From Alphaproteobacteria bacterium (GTDB taxonomy: Bacteria; Pseudomonadota; Alphaproteobacteria; Caulobacterales; Hyphomonadaceae): DNA of 64,000 bases. Of the stretch, positions 17,928 through 27,832 are shown one piece after another. The DNA lies in the NCBI GenBank assembly GCA_018969425.1, contig JAGWYJ010000001.1, forward strand, positions 62,001 through 126,000. Direction: 5' to 3'. Position numbers and translations under genes: made by a program. The stretch's first letter is position 1. Every line of letters starts with the position of its first letter. The notes beneath the pieces are model-generated. The model saw nothing but the letters and a program-made list of their open reading frames with translations, made no database searches and was not told the DNA's origin.

Positions 17928-20900
17928 TCAATCCTCTGACCGCGGGCTCTGTTCAGTCTGCGCCGGAGGCACAGCGGCGCGGATCACCGAACTCAGCCCC
18001 CTGTCCGACTGAAAGGACTGGATCAGATTCATCAGTTCACTCTCCAACCCGATGTTCAGGTCGAAATCTGCTCCTCCAAGAACTCCTGGGTTTTCACCCA
18101 AAAGCCCGAGAGACAGCATTACGCGGCCGGTGATGTCTCCCATGAGCCCTACCCGCAGGCGCCTGTATCGAAACTCCTCCAGAGCCTCAAAGACCAACCT
18201 GGCGTTAGGATCCGCATCGCCTGCGGCTTTCCCGGCGCTCCCGGTGTAGCGGATCACGCCCCCTTCTCCAGATGTCTCAAGGACAGCGTCCTCGACCCGG
18301 GCTGAACCCGTCGTGAACGACAGAGGCACGGTACCGCTCAACACTCCCTCAACCTGCAGATCGGGAACGCCAAACAGCCGAACCACTTCCGTGAGATCCC
18401 ACTTATCCGCCTCCGCAATAATGAGGTTCCGATCCGCTCCGAACTCATAATCCATCGGACGGATGACTATCGCGCCGGCGGCGAAAGGAAATTGAGCCGC
18501 CTCAAGGCGAAGAGTGTCAAAGTCGAGCAGCTGAAAGCGGATGTCGCCATCCTCGAAGGGAAGACCGAAAGTGACCTTCCCGATCCTTATGGTCTGGCCG
18601 GGGGGCGAACGCATGTCGAAAAGATCCGAAATCTCAATATGTCCCGAAACGTCCTCGAAGACGCCAGCGGACGCGATGGCGAAACCTACCCCCTGAAGGT
18701 CAGTCGACAGCGACACGTTGAAATCGTCGGGCGACCATGAGGCTTCGCCGGAGACCTCGACCCGACCCGAAACGTTCGCCGGCCCTCTCAAGAGCGCCGA
18801 CAGCGCGGACGGCTGAAATCCCCTCGGCCGGAATTGCAGGCTGGCCGGAGCAATTCGCGCATCCCCACGTCCAGAGCTGAAGTCATGGCGCCCTGACAGC
18901 GTCGCCAGTGCGCGGTCCGGAGATATCAGACGGGTGACGGCGGAAAAATCCAATGCGCTTCCGGACAGGCTTGCCATTCCAGAAAAACGAATGGCTTCAA
19001 AAATCCGGTTCTCCGCCTGAGACGGATCGCTGAGAACGCCACTTACGTCCAGAAACTCGCCTGCAAGACCGTCCTCGGCGCCTCCTAGACTGAAGCGCCC
19101 TTCGAGGCGGTCGGCAAGAAACGTCTCAGCGCGCGCTCTTCCTCCGTCGAACGATCCGTTTATGGACCAGTTTTTTCCAAGCCGCATCGCTCCGGACATG
19201 CTTGGGATATCCGCTTCGATTGTTCCGCTCCGGCCTGCAAGCACCAGGCGGGAGGGTTCCATCGATAGGCGCGCATTCCCCGTCTCTCCGAATGTCCAGT
19301 CGATGCCGGCAGTCCCGGGCGAAATCACGCCGGATGCGCCTGCGATCTCCGCTTTCATCTGGGTGAAGGTCACTCGCCCGTCTCCCCTCCAGGCCGAGCC
19401 GACTTTCTGCGCGAGAGGATCGTCGAAATAGTACCTGGCGGAGCCCTCGCCGATGGACGATCCGCCGAGACTGAAACGCTTCCACGACACGTCAAGCGGC
19501 GAGATCGCGTCGATGATCGACCCCGATCCTGACCAATGCGCGTTCACGCGCGCCTGAAACTGCGCATCGTCAATTGAACCCGATGCGAGATCTCCCGAAT
19601 AAGACAGCGAGAGGCCGCCAGCGAACGCCCCTGAATCCCCGAACCTCGACAGTCGCACCTTATCGAGGGTTGCTCCCCAAAAGCCGCCGTGGACCGGCCA
19701 CGGTTCGAGCACTCCGTCGACCTCAACTGTCAAAGGGCTTGAGCGATCCCCCTCGGCACGGACATTCATATCGATCCGGGGGCCATCGCCTGAGCTCTGG
19801 ATATTCCCGACAACGCCCCAGGACAGCCTCTGCGAGGGTCCCAAGGTCATGACAAGCGGCGCGGCGTCCGCCCTCGTGACGTCGACAGCGAACGGATGCG
19901 CCGACCTGAGCCTAATGGGGGACTTCAGAGCGGCCTTTAACTCAGTCTCGTCCACATGCGCCGACCACGAAGCGCCGATGTCCGCGCCCCGGATCGCATG
20001 GACGATAGCCGCGGACATGGCCCCGCCCATCCCAGGCGAAGTCATCGCACCCAGAGGCGAGAACAACCTCGCCAGATCCCCGCCAAGCTCGGGACCCGCG
20101 CTCAGACCGCTAAGCGTCCACTCCCCCGCGGCATCCATGCGAAGCGGCCTGAGGCTCCGAGGCGCCGTCGACACGGCGATCCTCCCCTGAACGGCTCCCG
20201 TCTCGGCTGACAGACCGGATGACGTCATCGCCTCCAGACTGGCCTCCAGAGTCCCGGTCCGCTCGTCGCCCTCACGCCCTGCAAGATCGAGACTCACGCG
20301 GGAGCTCCTCCAGGATACGTCTCCCGATCCGCCCTCTCCGCCCTCAAGCTCCAGACGCACGCCGCCGAGGCCCTGCACGAGAGCCTCTAATGAAGGAGCG
20401 GAGAGATTTATGCCAGCTCCATCGACCTCTCCGCGGATGCGTGTGTCGGATAGTCTGACGCCGTTAAGATCCATCGCCCCTGCAGCACCGCTCCAGGAGG
20501 CGCGAAGACCGGAAGGATCCTGTCGAGCGACCAGCTTCAAATCCAGCATCTCTGAGCGGACCCCGGGCAGATCGAGGTGATCGACCTGGAGGACCCCATC
20601 AACGGACAGGTGGTCACCCTGACGACGGATCAGGACCGCGCCATTGCGAAGAGCCAGCCGGGACTGATCCGCTTCCAGAACGGATCCCTCCGCTGTGAGC
20701 CGCCCCTCGAAGGCGAAAGGAGCGTTTGAAATAAACCGCCCGCTCGTCTCTATGAGACCGAGGGGCGTTTCGAAATCGATACGAAGATCCGATAATGTCA
20801 TCCGTGGCGGATCGTTCGGCAGCGTCGCATCAGATTGGTTCAGAAAGCTCTGAACCAGAGAGGACAGCGCCCCAAGAGGCGGTCCGCCGCGAAGATCGAC

Positions 20901-21248
20901 ACGGACGCGAACGCCATCCGCTCCAACCCATGAAGGCCGCAGGGCCAGAGGTCCGCCTCGCCAGTCGACATCGGCCCCGAGCCGCTCAATGGAAACGACC
21001 GGCGTCTCGCCTGGCGCCTCGGAGATATTCAGGGACCGCAAACTGACCCCGCCGAAGTCGAGCCTCACTATTTTCGCCGAACAGGCGACATCATGACGTG
21101 AGCACACCAGCTCAATCAGGCCCTGCGCCGCAGGCTTTCTGACTGCCCAGAGGATCGCAAAACCTGCCGCAACCAGACCCACGGCAACCATAACCTTTGG
21201 TAAACGCAGCTGTTTTCCACCTTTCGCGATAAGCTTTTTTTCAGTCAT
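17928..21248 (-). CDS. ydbH: YdbH family AsmA-like envelope protein
   Basis: 1106 residues. One N-terminal membrane helix (about 18-38, KVMVAVGLVAAGFAILWAV) anchors a very long, beta-strand-rich periplasmic region of alternating polar/hydrophobic residues, as in the AsmA/TamB/YdbH bridge proteins. The C-terminal ~150 residues hold the YdbH 'dicarboxylate transport' domain with VVRLFGVPDLQVEGVLSGTV and ALEEFRYRRLRVGLMGDITG. YdbH is one of three redundant proteins moving phospholipids between inner and outer membranes in E. coli. The gene begins the ydbH-ynbE-ydbL operon and is divergent from the M23 peptidase gene. Confidence 0.85.
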   Translation of the reverse strand: MTEKKLIAKGGKQLRLPKVMVAVGLVAAGFAILWAVRKPAAQGLIELVCSRHDVACSAKIVRLDFGGVSLRSLNISEAPGETPVVSIERLGADVDWRGGPLALRPSWVGADGVRVRVDLRGGPPLGALSSLVQSFLNQSDATLPNDPPRMTLSDLRIDFETPLGLIETSGRFISNAPFAFEGRLTAEGSVLEADQSRLALRNGAVLIRRQGDHLSVDGVLQVDHLDLPGVRSEMLDLKLVARQDPSGLRASWSGAAGAMDLNGVRLSDTRIRGEVDGAGINLSAPSLEALVQGLGGVRLELEGGEGGSGDVSWRSSRVSLDLAGREGDERTGTLEASLEAMTSSGLSAETGAVQGRIAVSTAPRSLRPLRMDAAGEWTLSGLSAGPELGGDLARLFSPLGAMTSPGMGGAMSAAIVHAIRGADIGASWSAHVDETELKAALKSPIRLRSAHPFAVDVTRADAAPLVMTLGPSQRLSWGVVGNIQSSGDGPRIDMNVRAEGDRSSPLTVEVDGVLEPWPVHGGFWGATLDKVRLSRFGDSGAFAGGLSLSYSGDLASGSIDDAQFQARVNAHWSGSGSIIDAISPLDVSWKRFSLGGSSIGEGSARYYFDDPLAQKVGSAWRGDGRVTFTQMKAEIAGASGVISPGTAGIDWTFGETGNARLSMEPSRLVLAGRSGTIEADIPSMSGAMRLGKNWSINGSFDGGRARAETFLADRLEGRFSLGGAEDGLAGEFLDVSGVLSDPSQAENRIFEAIRFSGMASLSGSALDFSAVTRLISPDRALATLSGRHDFSSGRGDARIAPASLQFRPRGFQPSALSALLRGPANVSGRVEVSGEASWSPDDFNVSLSTDLQGVGFAIASAGVFEDVSGHIEISDLFDMRSPPGQTIRIGKVTFGLPFEDGDIRFQLLDFDTLRLEAAQFPFAAGAIVIRPMDYEFGADRNLIIAEADKWDLTEVVRLFGVPDLQVEGVLSGTVPLSFTTGSARVEDAVLETSGEGGVIRYTGSAGKAAGDADPNARLVFEALEEFRYRRLRVGLMGDITGRVMLSLGLLGENPGVLGGADFDLNIGLESELMNLIQSFQSDRGLSSVIRAAVPPAQTEQSPRSED

Positions 21249-21389
21249 CCGCTGTAGTTCAGACTTTCCATCTTGTGCAAAACCAGCAGAATGTCTTTAC
21301 TGCATCAGCGTCTGGGTTGCGACGACTTATGAGATCAGCGGCGTTGGCCGCCGGATCATCGATCTGTTCGGGAACGATCTGGAGACCCC

Positions 21390-22793
21390 ATGAAACACAC
21401 GCTGTTCGAATGGGGCATCGGAGCGACAGCTGCCGTTCTTCTGGGTTCGGGGCTGGTTTTCGCAGCTTCCGCCACAGGATCCGACGGGTCTTCCGGGACA
21501 AACGGTTTGCCGGATCCGCGAGAGCTGCTTTCGTCCCTGACAAGTTTCGATCATCTCGAGAATAACCTTCGGCTCGAGAAAACCCTGTCCATCCGACGGA
21601 ATGAAACCCTCAGCGGCCTGCTCGATCGGATAGGCGCCCCGCGAGAGGAAGCCAACGGCGCCGTCTATGCGGCCAGCCAGCTTATGGACCTGCGCAAGGT
21701 GCGTACCGGAGAGACTGTGACGGCATGGCTCGAAACAGATCCTGCCGACGGACAGGTTCGTCTCACGGGCCTCTCGCTTCGCCCTGAAGCGGAGCGTCAG
21801 GTGCTGGTGTCGCGCACGACCTCCGGAGACTGGGTTTCTCATGAACTTCTCGCGAAACTCACCCCCGGCCTCAACTATGTGGCCGGACAGATTGAGCAGT
21901 CGATCTACGAGACCGCCCTTTCGCAAGGCGCGACGGACCAGCAGGTTGTCGATTACGCCGATGTGTTCGGATACGACATCGACTTTCAGCGGGAGATGAG
22001 AACTGGCGATACCTTCTCCATGCTTTATGAGACGTATGTCGACGAGCGCGGCGAGCCGGTGAAGACCGGAGCGTTGCTGTACGCTTCGATGGACGGAGAC
22101 GCGCTCAAGAAGCAGTTCTATCGCTTCACGCCCGCAGACGACGGTCAGGTGGATTATTTCGATGAGACCGGCCAAAGCGCCAAGAAGTTTCTTATGAAAA
22201 CCCCTATCAACGGGGCGCGCCTTTCGTCCTCCTTCGGCAATCGCAGACATCCGATCCTAGGCTACACAAAACTTCACAAGGGAACAGATTTCGCAGCTCC
22301 GCCGGGGACGCCGATATACGCCGCCGGAAACGGCCGCATCGAGCGGGCCGGTCCCTTCGGCACCTACGGAAACTACATCCGGATCCGACACGCCAACGGG
22401 TATCAGACAGCCTATGCTCACATGAAGGGATTTGCTCGTGGGATGCGTCCAGGAGCGGTCGTCAAGCAGGGGCAGGTTATCGGTTACGTGGGAACAACCG
22501 GACGCTCGACGGGTCCGCACCTTCATTACGAGGTCTATGTCAACAACAAGCCTGTCAACGCCATGAGCCTCAAACTGCCGACCGGGCGGAAGCTCGAGGG
22601 AGAGCAGCTTGAAGCGTTTCTCGCGGAGCGAGACCGGATCAATGCGCTGCGGGACGGGACCCGAAACCAGTTGCTCACCGTATCTGCAGACCCGGCGACT
22701 GCCCCCTCTGAACGAGACGTCCTGCGGGTGAACTCAACCGGCGCTCCGGACTCCAGACCGCCGTCGGTCTCCTCAGCGTCAGAGACTCGCTGA
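21390..22793 (+). CDS. M23 family peptidoglycan endopeptidase
   Basis: 467 residues. An N-terminal membrane/signal segment (about 8-28) is followed by an OapA/LysM-like region with RRNETLSGLLDRIGAPREE, a Csd3-like middle domain (DRQFR-type segment FGYDIDFQREMRTGDTF), and an intact LytM/M23 domain. Zinc ligands are visible: H and D in LHKGTDFAAPPGTPIYA, and the HLH pair in STGPHLHYEVY. Such enzymes cut D-Ala-mDAP cross-links during elongation or division. The C-terminal ~50 residues are polar and probably unstructured. It starts 141 bases from the divergent ydbH, so both promoters share that gap. Confidence 0.9.
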   Translation: MKHTLFEWGIGATAAVLLGSGLVFAASATGSDGSSGTNGLPDPRELLSSLTSFDHLENNLRLEKTLSIRRNETLSGLLDRIGAPREEANGAVYAASQLMDLRKVRTGETVTAWLETDPADGQVRLTGLSLRPEAERQVLVSRTTSGDWVSHELLAKLTPGLNYVAGQIEQSIYETALSQGATDQQVVDYADVFGYDIDFQREMRTGDTFSMLYETYVDERGEPVKTGALLYASMDGDALKKQFYRFTPADDGQVDYFDETGQSAKKFLMKTPINGARLSSSFGNRRHPILGYTKLHKGTDFAAPPGTPIYAAGNGRIERAGPFGTYGNYIRIRHANGYQTAYAHMKGFARGMRPGAVVKQGQVIGYVGTTGRSTGPHLHYEVYVNNKPVNAMSLKLPTGRKLEGEQLEAFLAERDRINALRDGTRNQLLTVSADPATAPSERDVLRVNSTGAPDSRPPSVSSASETR

Positions 22794-22893
22794 CGCCGCG
22801 TGACGCGACGTCCTGAAGGAGCTATTCTCCGCTCGTTATCGTTCTTCAGGCGAGCGCAAGACGCCTGGAAGACGTCTTCGAGGGAGACCTGTG

Positions 22894-23391
22894 ATGAGGC
22901 CATTTCCATCAGCAGCGATGCGCGCGGCGACGGCCGCCATGATCGGCTCGGCGATGATCGCCGGATGCGCCGCATCCCCGGACCCTTCGACCCTGGGACG
23001 ATTGTCGTGGATGGTCGGTTGCTGGAGATCGGCGGACGGGATCAATACGCAGGTCTGGTCCGCCCCGGCCGGCTCGGTGATGTTCGGTCATGCGGTGACC
23101 ATGAACGGCGATCAGCTGAGCTTCTTCGAACAGTCGCGGATCGACCTTCGCGCCCCGAAGGCGGCCTACACATCCTCTCCGGACGGCCTGCGTCCCATCA
23201 CCTTCACTGAACCGGCTCCGCCTGCAGCGACCGACCAGGCGTCCCTTTCTGTCCGTTTCGAGAATGCAGCGCACAGCTATCCTCAGGCGATCACCTACCG
23301 ATCTCTCGGCCGCGCCGGCCTTGCAGCGACGGTATCGATGCTCGACGGGTCGCGTCCCGTCGACTACGTTTGGGAACGGTGCAAATCATAA
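22894..23391 (+). CDS. DUF6265-like lipoprotein
   Basis: 165 residues from the ATG at 22894, preceded by GGGAG at good spacing; a GTG three bases earlier is also in frame. A lipoprotein signal ends at AMIAGC (Cys ~25). The remainder fits the DUF6265 pattern: LSWMVGCWRSADGINTQVWS, then PAGSVMFGHAVTMNG, FFEQSRIDLR and the late FENAAHSYPQAITYR segment. These are small beta-barrel-like proteins of unknown function. The gene follows the M23 peptidase by ~100 bases; that gap has CCTGAAG/CTTCAGG complementary arms that might weakly terminate. Confidence 0.72.
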   Translation: MRPFPSAAMRAATAAMIGSAMIAGCAASPDPSTLGRLSWMVGCWRSADGINTQVWSAPAGSVMFGHAVTMNGDQLSFFEQSRIDLRAPKAAYTSSPDGLRPITFTEPAPPAATDQASLSVRFENAAHSYPQAITYRSLGRAGLAATVSMLDGSRPVDYVWERCKS

Positions 23392-23397
23392 CCCGGC

Positions 23398-24048
23398 TTA
23401 AGGCGACAGGGCTTCCACCCCGCCGAGGAACACCCTCACGCCCCGATCAACCGCCTCCCTGATGTCCGCTTCGCTGGGGCGATACCCCGGCTCGAATAAG
23501 GTTCGAAGGGCCATGCGCGCCCGGACAAGATCAAAGAAAATCTGGGCTGCGACATCAAAGTTGTCGATCCTTATCTCTCCGGCCTCCGCCCGATCCTTCA
23601 GGTACGCCGCCAGAGCCGCGCGTATCCGCTCGGGCCCGCGACGGGCATAGCCCCCGGCAAGATCGGGAAAACTTCTGGCCTGACCCGCCATCAGGCGAAA
23701 GACATTCAGGGCCTCTGGTTCAGAAAGTCTGGTCATGAACCGCTCGCCAATACGCTGAAGCCCTTCCCGGATCGGGGTATGCGCCGAGAGTTCGACCCCC
23801 ATCTGCTCCGTCAGCTCCTCAACGCGGGCGTCGACCACGGCTTCGAACAGACCCTTCTTGCCTCCGAACTGGGCGTAGAGCGTCGATAACGATCCGCCGG
23901 CACGCTTCACGATTTCCGCCATGCTGGCGTTATCGTAGCCGTGCTCCAGGAAAATCTCGCGGGCGGCCTTCAGGAAGGCGGCGCGACGAAGTCCCGCTCG
24001 GCCTTCGTCCTGATCCGATCCGGGCGGCTCCTGATCAGTCATGGCCAA
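23398..24048 (-). CDS. TetR/AcrR family transcriptional regulator
   Basis: 216 residues. The N-terminal TetR helix-turn-helix is clear (about 20-68): AAREIFLEHGYDNASMAEIV then KRAGGSLSTLYAQFGGKKGL. The C-terminal part is a helical ligand-binding domain of the TetR_C type. It is divergent from an emrAB-type efflux pair across 140 bases, the usual arrangement for a local repressor whose ligand is a pump substrate. GTAA-N6-TTAC at 24096-24109 within the gap is a possible operator core. The ligand cannot be read from sequence. Confidence 0.92.
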   Translation of the reverse strand: MAMTDQEPPGSDQDEGRAGLRRAAFLKAAREIFLEHGYDNASMAEIVKRAGGSLSTLYAQFGGKKGLFEAVVDARVEELTEQMGVELSAHTPIREGLQRIGERFMTRLSEPEALNVFRLMAGQARSFPDLAGGYARRGPERIRAALAAYLKDRAEAGEIRIDNFDVAAQIFFDLVRARMALRTLFEPGYRPSEADIREAVDRGVRVFLGGVEALSP

Positions 24049-24095
24049 CCGAGAGCTTGTCGTGGCGTGAGCACCATTTAAACACCGCAGAGACC

Positions 24096-24109
24096 GTAAC
24101 GCAGATTAC
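24096..24109. promoter_or_regulatory. Possible TetR operator (short inverted repeat)
   Basis: GTAA at 24096-24099 and TTAC at 24106-24109 form a small dyad with six bases between, midway between the divergent TetR and emrA-like genes. The arms are only four bases, so this could be chance; the position alone makes it worth listing. Confidence 0.25.
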
Positions 24110-24188
24110 ACGCTTGTGGTCTATGCTACTCCTCTGTCGCGCACCCAATCGCGCGGCTCTCGTCTGATCGCAGTCGGAACGTTCCAAT

Positions 24189-25397
24189 ATGACCGCCGAA
24201 CCCATCGCGCCCGCCCCCCCCGCCCCCCCTCAAGGGCATTCGACGCTGTCTCCGCCGCCAGGACAGGACGCGAGGGCTGCGTTCGTCCGCAAGATGCGCC
24301 CGGCGGGAGCCATCGCTGCAGCGGTACTCTGTCTCGGGTTGGCGCTCAACTGGTTCGTCAACGGCCGCTATGAAATCCGAACGGACAACGCCCATATTCG
24401 CGCCGACATCACGCAGGTCGCGTCCAAGGTTCAGGGGTATGTCCAGACGATCCATGTCGTCGACAATCAGCTCGTGAAGAACGGCGATCTTCTCATTACC
24501 CTGGAGTCGGACGATTATGCGGCAGGCCTCGCCGAAGCGCGTGCGGCGCTCGAGCGGGCGAAAGCCGATGAAGCTCAGGCGCGCGCCAGGGTCGCTTCGC
24601 AGCGCGCGGCCATCGCCTCCGCAGAAGGACGATCCGCCGCTCAGGCGGACACGCTGGCCGAAACCCGCGCCGCCGAACAGTCTGCGCGGGCATCTGCGGA
24701 TCTGTCCGCTTCGGATCTGCGCCGCTATCAGGATCTGGCTGACAAGGGCTGGTATCCGCGAGCCCGAATGGAGGCTGCCGCAGCCGCAGAGCGCTCCATG
24801 AGCGCCCGACTTCTTCAGGCTCAGGCGGCGGTCACCGCTCAGGAAAGCCAGCTGAAAAGCCTCAAGGCCGGGGTCAGTCAGGCCCGCCAGGAACTGGGCG
24901 TTGCGGAAGCGGCGGCAAGGTCTGCAACCGCTCTTGTTCAGGTTGCCGAGGCAAGACTGCGGGCCGCAGAACTGAATCTCGGACGATCAGAGATCCGCGC
25001 TCCCATCGACGGGGTCATCGCCAATCGAAACGCCATGCAAGGCCAGCTCCTGTCGCCAGGTCAGATCGCTCTCGCCATAGTGCCGGAGAACCAGGCTTAC
25101 GTCATCGCGAACTTCAAGGAGACGCAGGTCCGTACAATGAAGCCAGGCCAGACAGCCTCCCTTACGATTGACGCCTATCCAGGCCTGAAGGTTTCAGGAA
25201 TCGTAGAGAGCATCGCGCCGGCGACAGGTTCGACCTTCAGTCTCATTCCTCAGGACACTGCGACGGGCAATTTCACCAAGATCGTGCAGCGTGTGCCTGT
25301 CAGGATCGCGATAGCGCCAGAGGCGCTATCAACCGGACTTATGCGATCTGGTCTGGCGACGGTGGTTACCGTTTCAACACGCCCCGAAAAGCGCTAG
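24189..25397 (+). CDS. emrA: HlyD/EmrA-type membrane fusion protein
   Basis: 402 residues. A Pro-rich cytosolic start precedes one membrane helix (about 40-58, GAIAAAVLCLGLALNWFVN). Then come the first lipoyl half (TDNAHIRADITQVASKVQGY), a long Ala/Glu/Gln-rich alpha-hairpin (about 110-265), the second lipoyl half (LNLGRSEIRAPIDGVIANRN) and the beta-barrel (YVIANFKETQVRTMKPGQTA). These adaptors link an inner-membrane pump to an outer-membrane TolC-like channel. The MFS partner follows four bases later; no TolC gene is nearby. The symbol reflects type, not proven substrate. Confidence 0.92.
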   Translation: MTAEPIAPAPPAPPQGHSTLSPPPGQDARAAFVRKMRPAGAIAAAVLCLGLALNWFVNGRYEIRTDNAHIRADITQVASKVQGYVQTIHVVDNQLVKNGDLLITLESDDYAAGLAEARAALERAKADEAQARARVASQRAAIASAEGRSAAQADTLAETRAAEQSARASADLSASDLRRYQDLADKGWYPRARMEAAAAAERSMSARLLQAQAAVTAQESQLKSLKAGVSQARQELGVAEAAARSATALVQVAEARLRAAELNLGRSEIRAPIDGVIANRNAMQGQLLSPGQIALAIVPENQAYVIANFKETQVRTMKPGQTASLTIDAYPGLKVSGIVESIAPATGSTFSLIPQDTATGNFTKIVQRVPVRIAIAPEALSTGLMRSGLATVVTVSTRPEKR

Positions 25398-25401
25398 AGG
25401 C

Positions 25402-26982
25402 GTGGCCTCCCCGCCCGCCTCTCCGGCTGTCGCGCCTGTTCCGGGTCCGGCTGAAGCCAGACGATTGAACATCGGCTTTCTGGCGATGGTCGTCGGCATG
25501 TTCATGGCGATCCTCGATATACAGATCGTCGCGTCATCGATTGCAAAGATCCAGGCCGGAGTTTCCGCCAGCGCCGAGGAGATTGCATGGATCCAGACAA
25601 GCTACCTCATCGCAGAGGTGATCGGCATCCCCCTTTCCGGTCTCCTTAACCGCGCCCTCGGTATGCGCGTGCTGTTCATCGCCTCCGCTGCGGGGTTCAC
25701 CGCATCGAGCGCCCTGTGCGCGCTTGCGTGGGATCTCAACAGCCTCATCGTGTTTCGCATCTGCCAGGGCTTTCTCGGGGCGGCGATGATTCCGACCACC
25801 ATGGCTGCGGCGTTTAGTCTGTTTGGTCCGAACCGGTCGATGCTGCAGCAGGTCACGGTCGGAATGGTCGCAACTCTGGCGCCCTCCATAGGCCCCACCC
25901 TCGGCGGCTGGATCACGGAAAATCTCAGCTGGCACTGGCTGTTCCTCGTCAACGTCATCCCAGGCGTTCTGGCCGCCGCCACAGTCAGCGTCTGCATCCC
26001 GCGCACGCGGCTCAATCTTTCCCTGATCCGCAATATCGACCTAATCGGCCTGTCGGCTATGGCCCTGTTCCTCGGATCTTTTGAATGGGTGTTCGAAGAA
26101 GGGCCAAGATCCGGGTGGCTCGAGGACAGCCGACTGACGCTATGGATGGGCGTCTGCACGGTCGCCGGATGCGTCTTTTTCCACCGAGCCTTCAGCCGAC
26201 CCAATCCTGTGGTTGACCTCACCATATTCCGGGACCGGAACTTCGCCATCGGCTCACTTGCCGCCACCACAATCGGGTTCGGCCTGTTCGGCGCAGTCTA
26301 TCTCACTCCCCTCTTTCTTGGCGCGGTGCGGGGCTACTCATCCCTTCAGATCGGACAGATCATGAGCGTCGGCGGTCTGGCGATGTTCGTCGGCGGGCCG
26401 ATCGCCGGGGCCCTGATTCGAAAGATCGATCCTCGTATCGTGCTGACAATCGGCCTGACGCTCGCCTGCATCGGACTCTACTGGAACTCATTCCTCACGG
26501 CGGACGCCGGCTTCGCCGAGTTCATGTGGCCGCAGATCTTTCGTGGCGCCGGGCTCATCATGTGCATGGTGCCGTCGAATTTCATTACCCTCGGCACCCT
26601 GCCTCCCCACAAGCTTCCCAACGCCACGGGCCTTGTGACTGTCTGCAGAAACCTCGGCGGAGCGGTCGGTCTGGCGGGTCTGAACACGCTGATGCTGTTC
26701 TACTCGAACCTGCATCAGCAGGAGCTCGGATCAAGCATGTCGACGTCTCGGCCCGAGATCATTTCCTTCCTTCATCAGGCGGAACAACGTCTCTTTGCGG
26801 AAGGGGTCGTCAATCCGAAAGCTCAGGCCATGATGGAGGTCGGCAGGCGCCTGCAGGTCGAAGCCAGCGTCATGACCTTCAATAACCTGTTCCTCACCAT
26901 GTCGATCTGCTTTGCGGCGATGATCCTTCTCGTACCGCTCATGAGGAGACCGGGCCCTGCAGGCGGACCTCCAGCTCATTGA
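25402..26982 (+). CDS. emrB: DHA2 family MFS drug transporter (EmrB-like)
   Basis: 526 residues with about 14 predicted membrane helices, the DHA2/EmrB count. Family features: MFMAILDIQIVASSIAKIQ in helix 1 (the LDxTIVNVALP-type motif C region), motif A-like segment near GIPLSGLLNRALGMRVLF, and the motif C-like GPTLGGWITENLSWHWLFLV. It exchanges protons for hydrophobic drugs together with the adaptor encoded just upstream. Start is GTG, four bases after the emrA stop. Its stop codon overlaps the first arm of a long hairpin that separates it from the convergent crotonase gene. Confidence 0.92.
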   Translation: MASPPASPAVAPVPGPAEARRLNIGFLAMVVGMFMAILDIQIVASSIAKIQAGVSASAEEIAWIQTSYLIAEVIGIPLSGLLNRALGMRVLFIASAAGFTASSALCALAWDLNSLIVFRICQGFLGAAMIPTTMAAAFSLFGPNRSMLQQVTVGMVATLAPSIGPTLGGWITENLSWHWLFLVNVIPGVLAAATVSVCIPRTRLNLSLIRNIDLIGLSAMALFLGSFEWVFEEGPRSGWLEDSRLTLWMGVCTVAGCVFFHRAFSRPNPVVDLTIFRDRNFAIGSLAATTIGFGLFGAVYLTPLFLGAVRGYSSLQIGQIMSVGGLAMFVGGPIAGALIRKIDPRIVLTIGLTLACIGLYWNSFLTADAGFAEFMWPQIFRGAGLIMCMVPSNFITLGTLPPHKLPNATGLVTVCRNLGGAVGLAGLNTLMLFYSNLHQQELGSSMSTSRPEIISFLHQAEQRLFAEGVVNPKAQAMMEVGRRLQVEASVMTFNNLFLTMSICFAAMILLVPLMRRPGPAGGPPAH

Positions 26983-27036
26983 TCCGCCTGCTTCCACGCT
27001 TCGCTCAACTGAAGCCGCGGAAACAGGCGGATTGTT
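26982..27036 (+). terminator. Long hairpin between convergent emrB and crotonase genes
   Basis: ATCCGCCTG at 26982-26990 pairs with CAGGCGGAT at 27024-27032. Inside, TTCC/GGAA and CTTC/GAAG can pair further, giving one elongated hairpin, followed by TGTTTC. The stem starts within the emrB stop codon. It is likely a transcription terminator, with a modest T tail on the plus strand. Confidence 0.6.
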
Positions 27037-27049
27037 TCATCCTACAGCT

Positions 27050-27832
27050 CTAAACTTCGAGCTTCCACTGAGGTTTGCGCTTTTCTGCAAAGGCGCGCGG
27101 CCCCTCCTTGTGATCGCTGGATGCCAGCAGACGCTGAATACCTTCGTAACGGGCCTCAAAAGCCGTTCTGAAATCGGCAGTGTCCAGCCCTTTGATCGCC
27201 GCCTCTTTCGTGGCTCTGATGGCCATGGGGCTGCATTCAAGAATCTGAGCCGCCCATTTCCTCGCTTCCGATAGCGCCTCACCCTCCGGAGCGACTGCGG
27301 TAACAAAGCCGATCCGTTCGCCCTCGTCGGCCAGGACATGCCGACCGGTGAGCATCATTCCCATGGCCTTCTTGAGCGGAACCTGCCGGGGGAGCCTGTG
27401 CAGACCGGTCGCCAGAGCAGCGAAGCCGACTCGCGGCTCGGGCAGCGCGAACCGGGCGTTCGAAGAGGCTATGATGATGTCGCATGCGAGGGCGATTTCA
27501 AACCCTCCGCCCATCGCTACCCCGTTCACGGCGGCGATGACCGGCTTCATCAGGTCATAGCGGGAGGTCAGCCCCCCGAAACCGGCTGCCGGCATCGAAG
27601 CTTTCTGGCCTGACGCGGCGAACTTCAGGTCATTGCCTGCCGAAAACGCCTTCTCTCCGGCTCCGGTCACAATAGCGACCCAAAGCTCAGGATCCGCCGC
27701 AAATCGATCAAATGCATCGGCCATCTCGGCGTTCGCCATGGGATGGAGACAGTTCATCACGTCCGGCCGATTGATCGTGACAATGAAAATCCGACCGTCG
27801 GTCTCGGTTTTTATGAATTCATACGGGCTCAA
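27050..27832 (-). CDS. Enoyl-CoA hydratase/isomerase (crotonase) family
   Basis: 260 residues from a TTG at 27832. I prefer this start because CAGGAG lies seven bases upstream and the protein then begins as crotonases do (LSPYEFIKTETDGRIFIVTI). The oxyanion-hole segments are present: AFSAGNDLKF and VNGVAMGGGFEIALACDIII, as is the catalytic-loop Glu region ALPEPRVGFAAL. Crotonases hydrate enoyl-CoA or catalyse related reactions in fatty-acid or aromatic breakdown. No other beta-oxidation gene adjoins it, so the substrate is open. A longer ATG frame to 27886 exists but lacks family similarity at its N-terminus. Confidence 0.88.
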   Translation of the reverse strand: MSPYEFIKTETDGRIFIVTINRPDVMNCLHPMANAEMADAFDRFAADPELWVAIVTGAGEKAFSAGNDLKFAASGQKASMPAAGFGGLTSRYDLMKPVIAAVNGVAMGGGFEIALACDIIIASSNARFALPEPRVGFAALATGLHRLPRQVPLKKAMGMMLTGRHVLADEGERIGFVTAVAPEGEALSEARKWAAQILECSPMAIRATKEAAIKGLDTADFRTAFEARYEGIQRLLASSDHKEGPRAFAEKRKPQWKLEV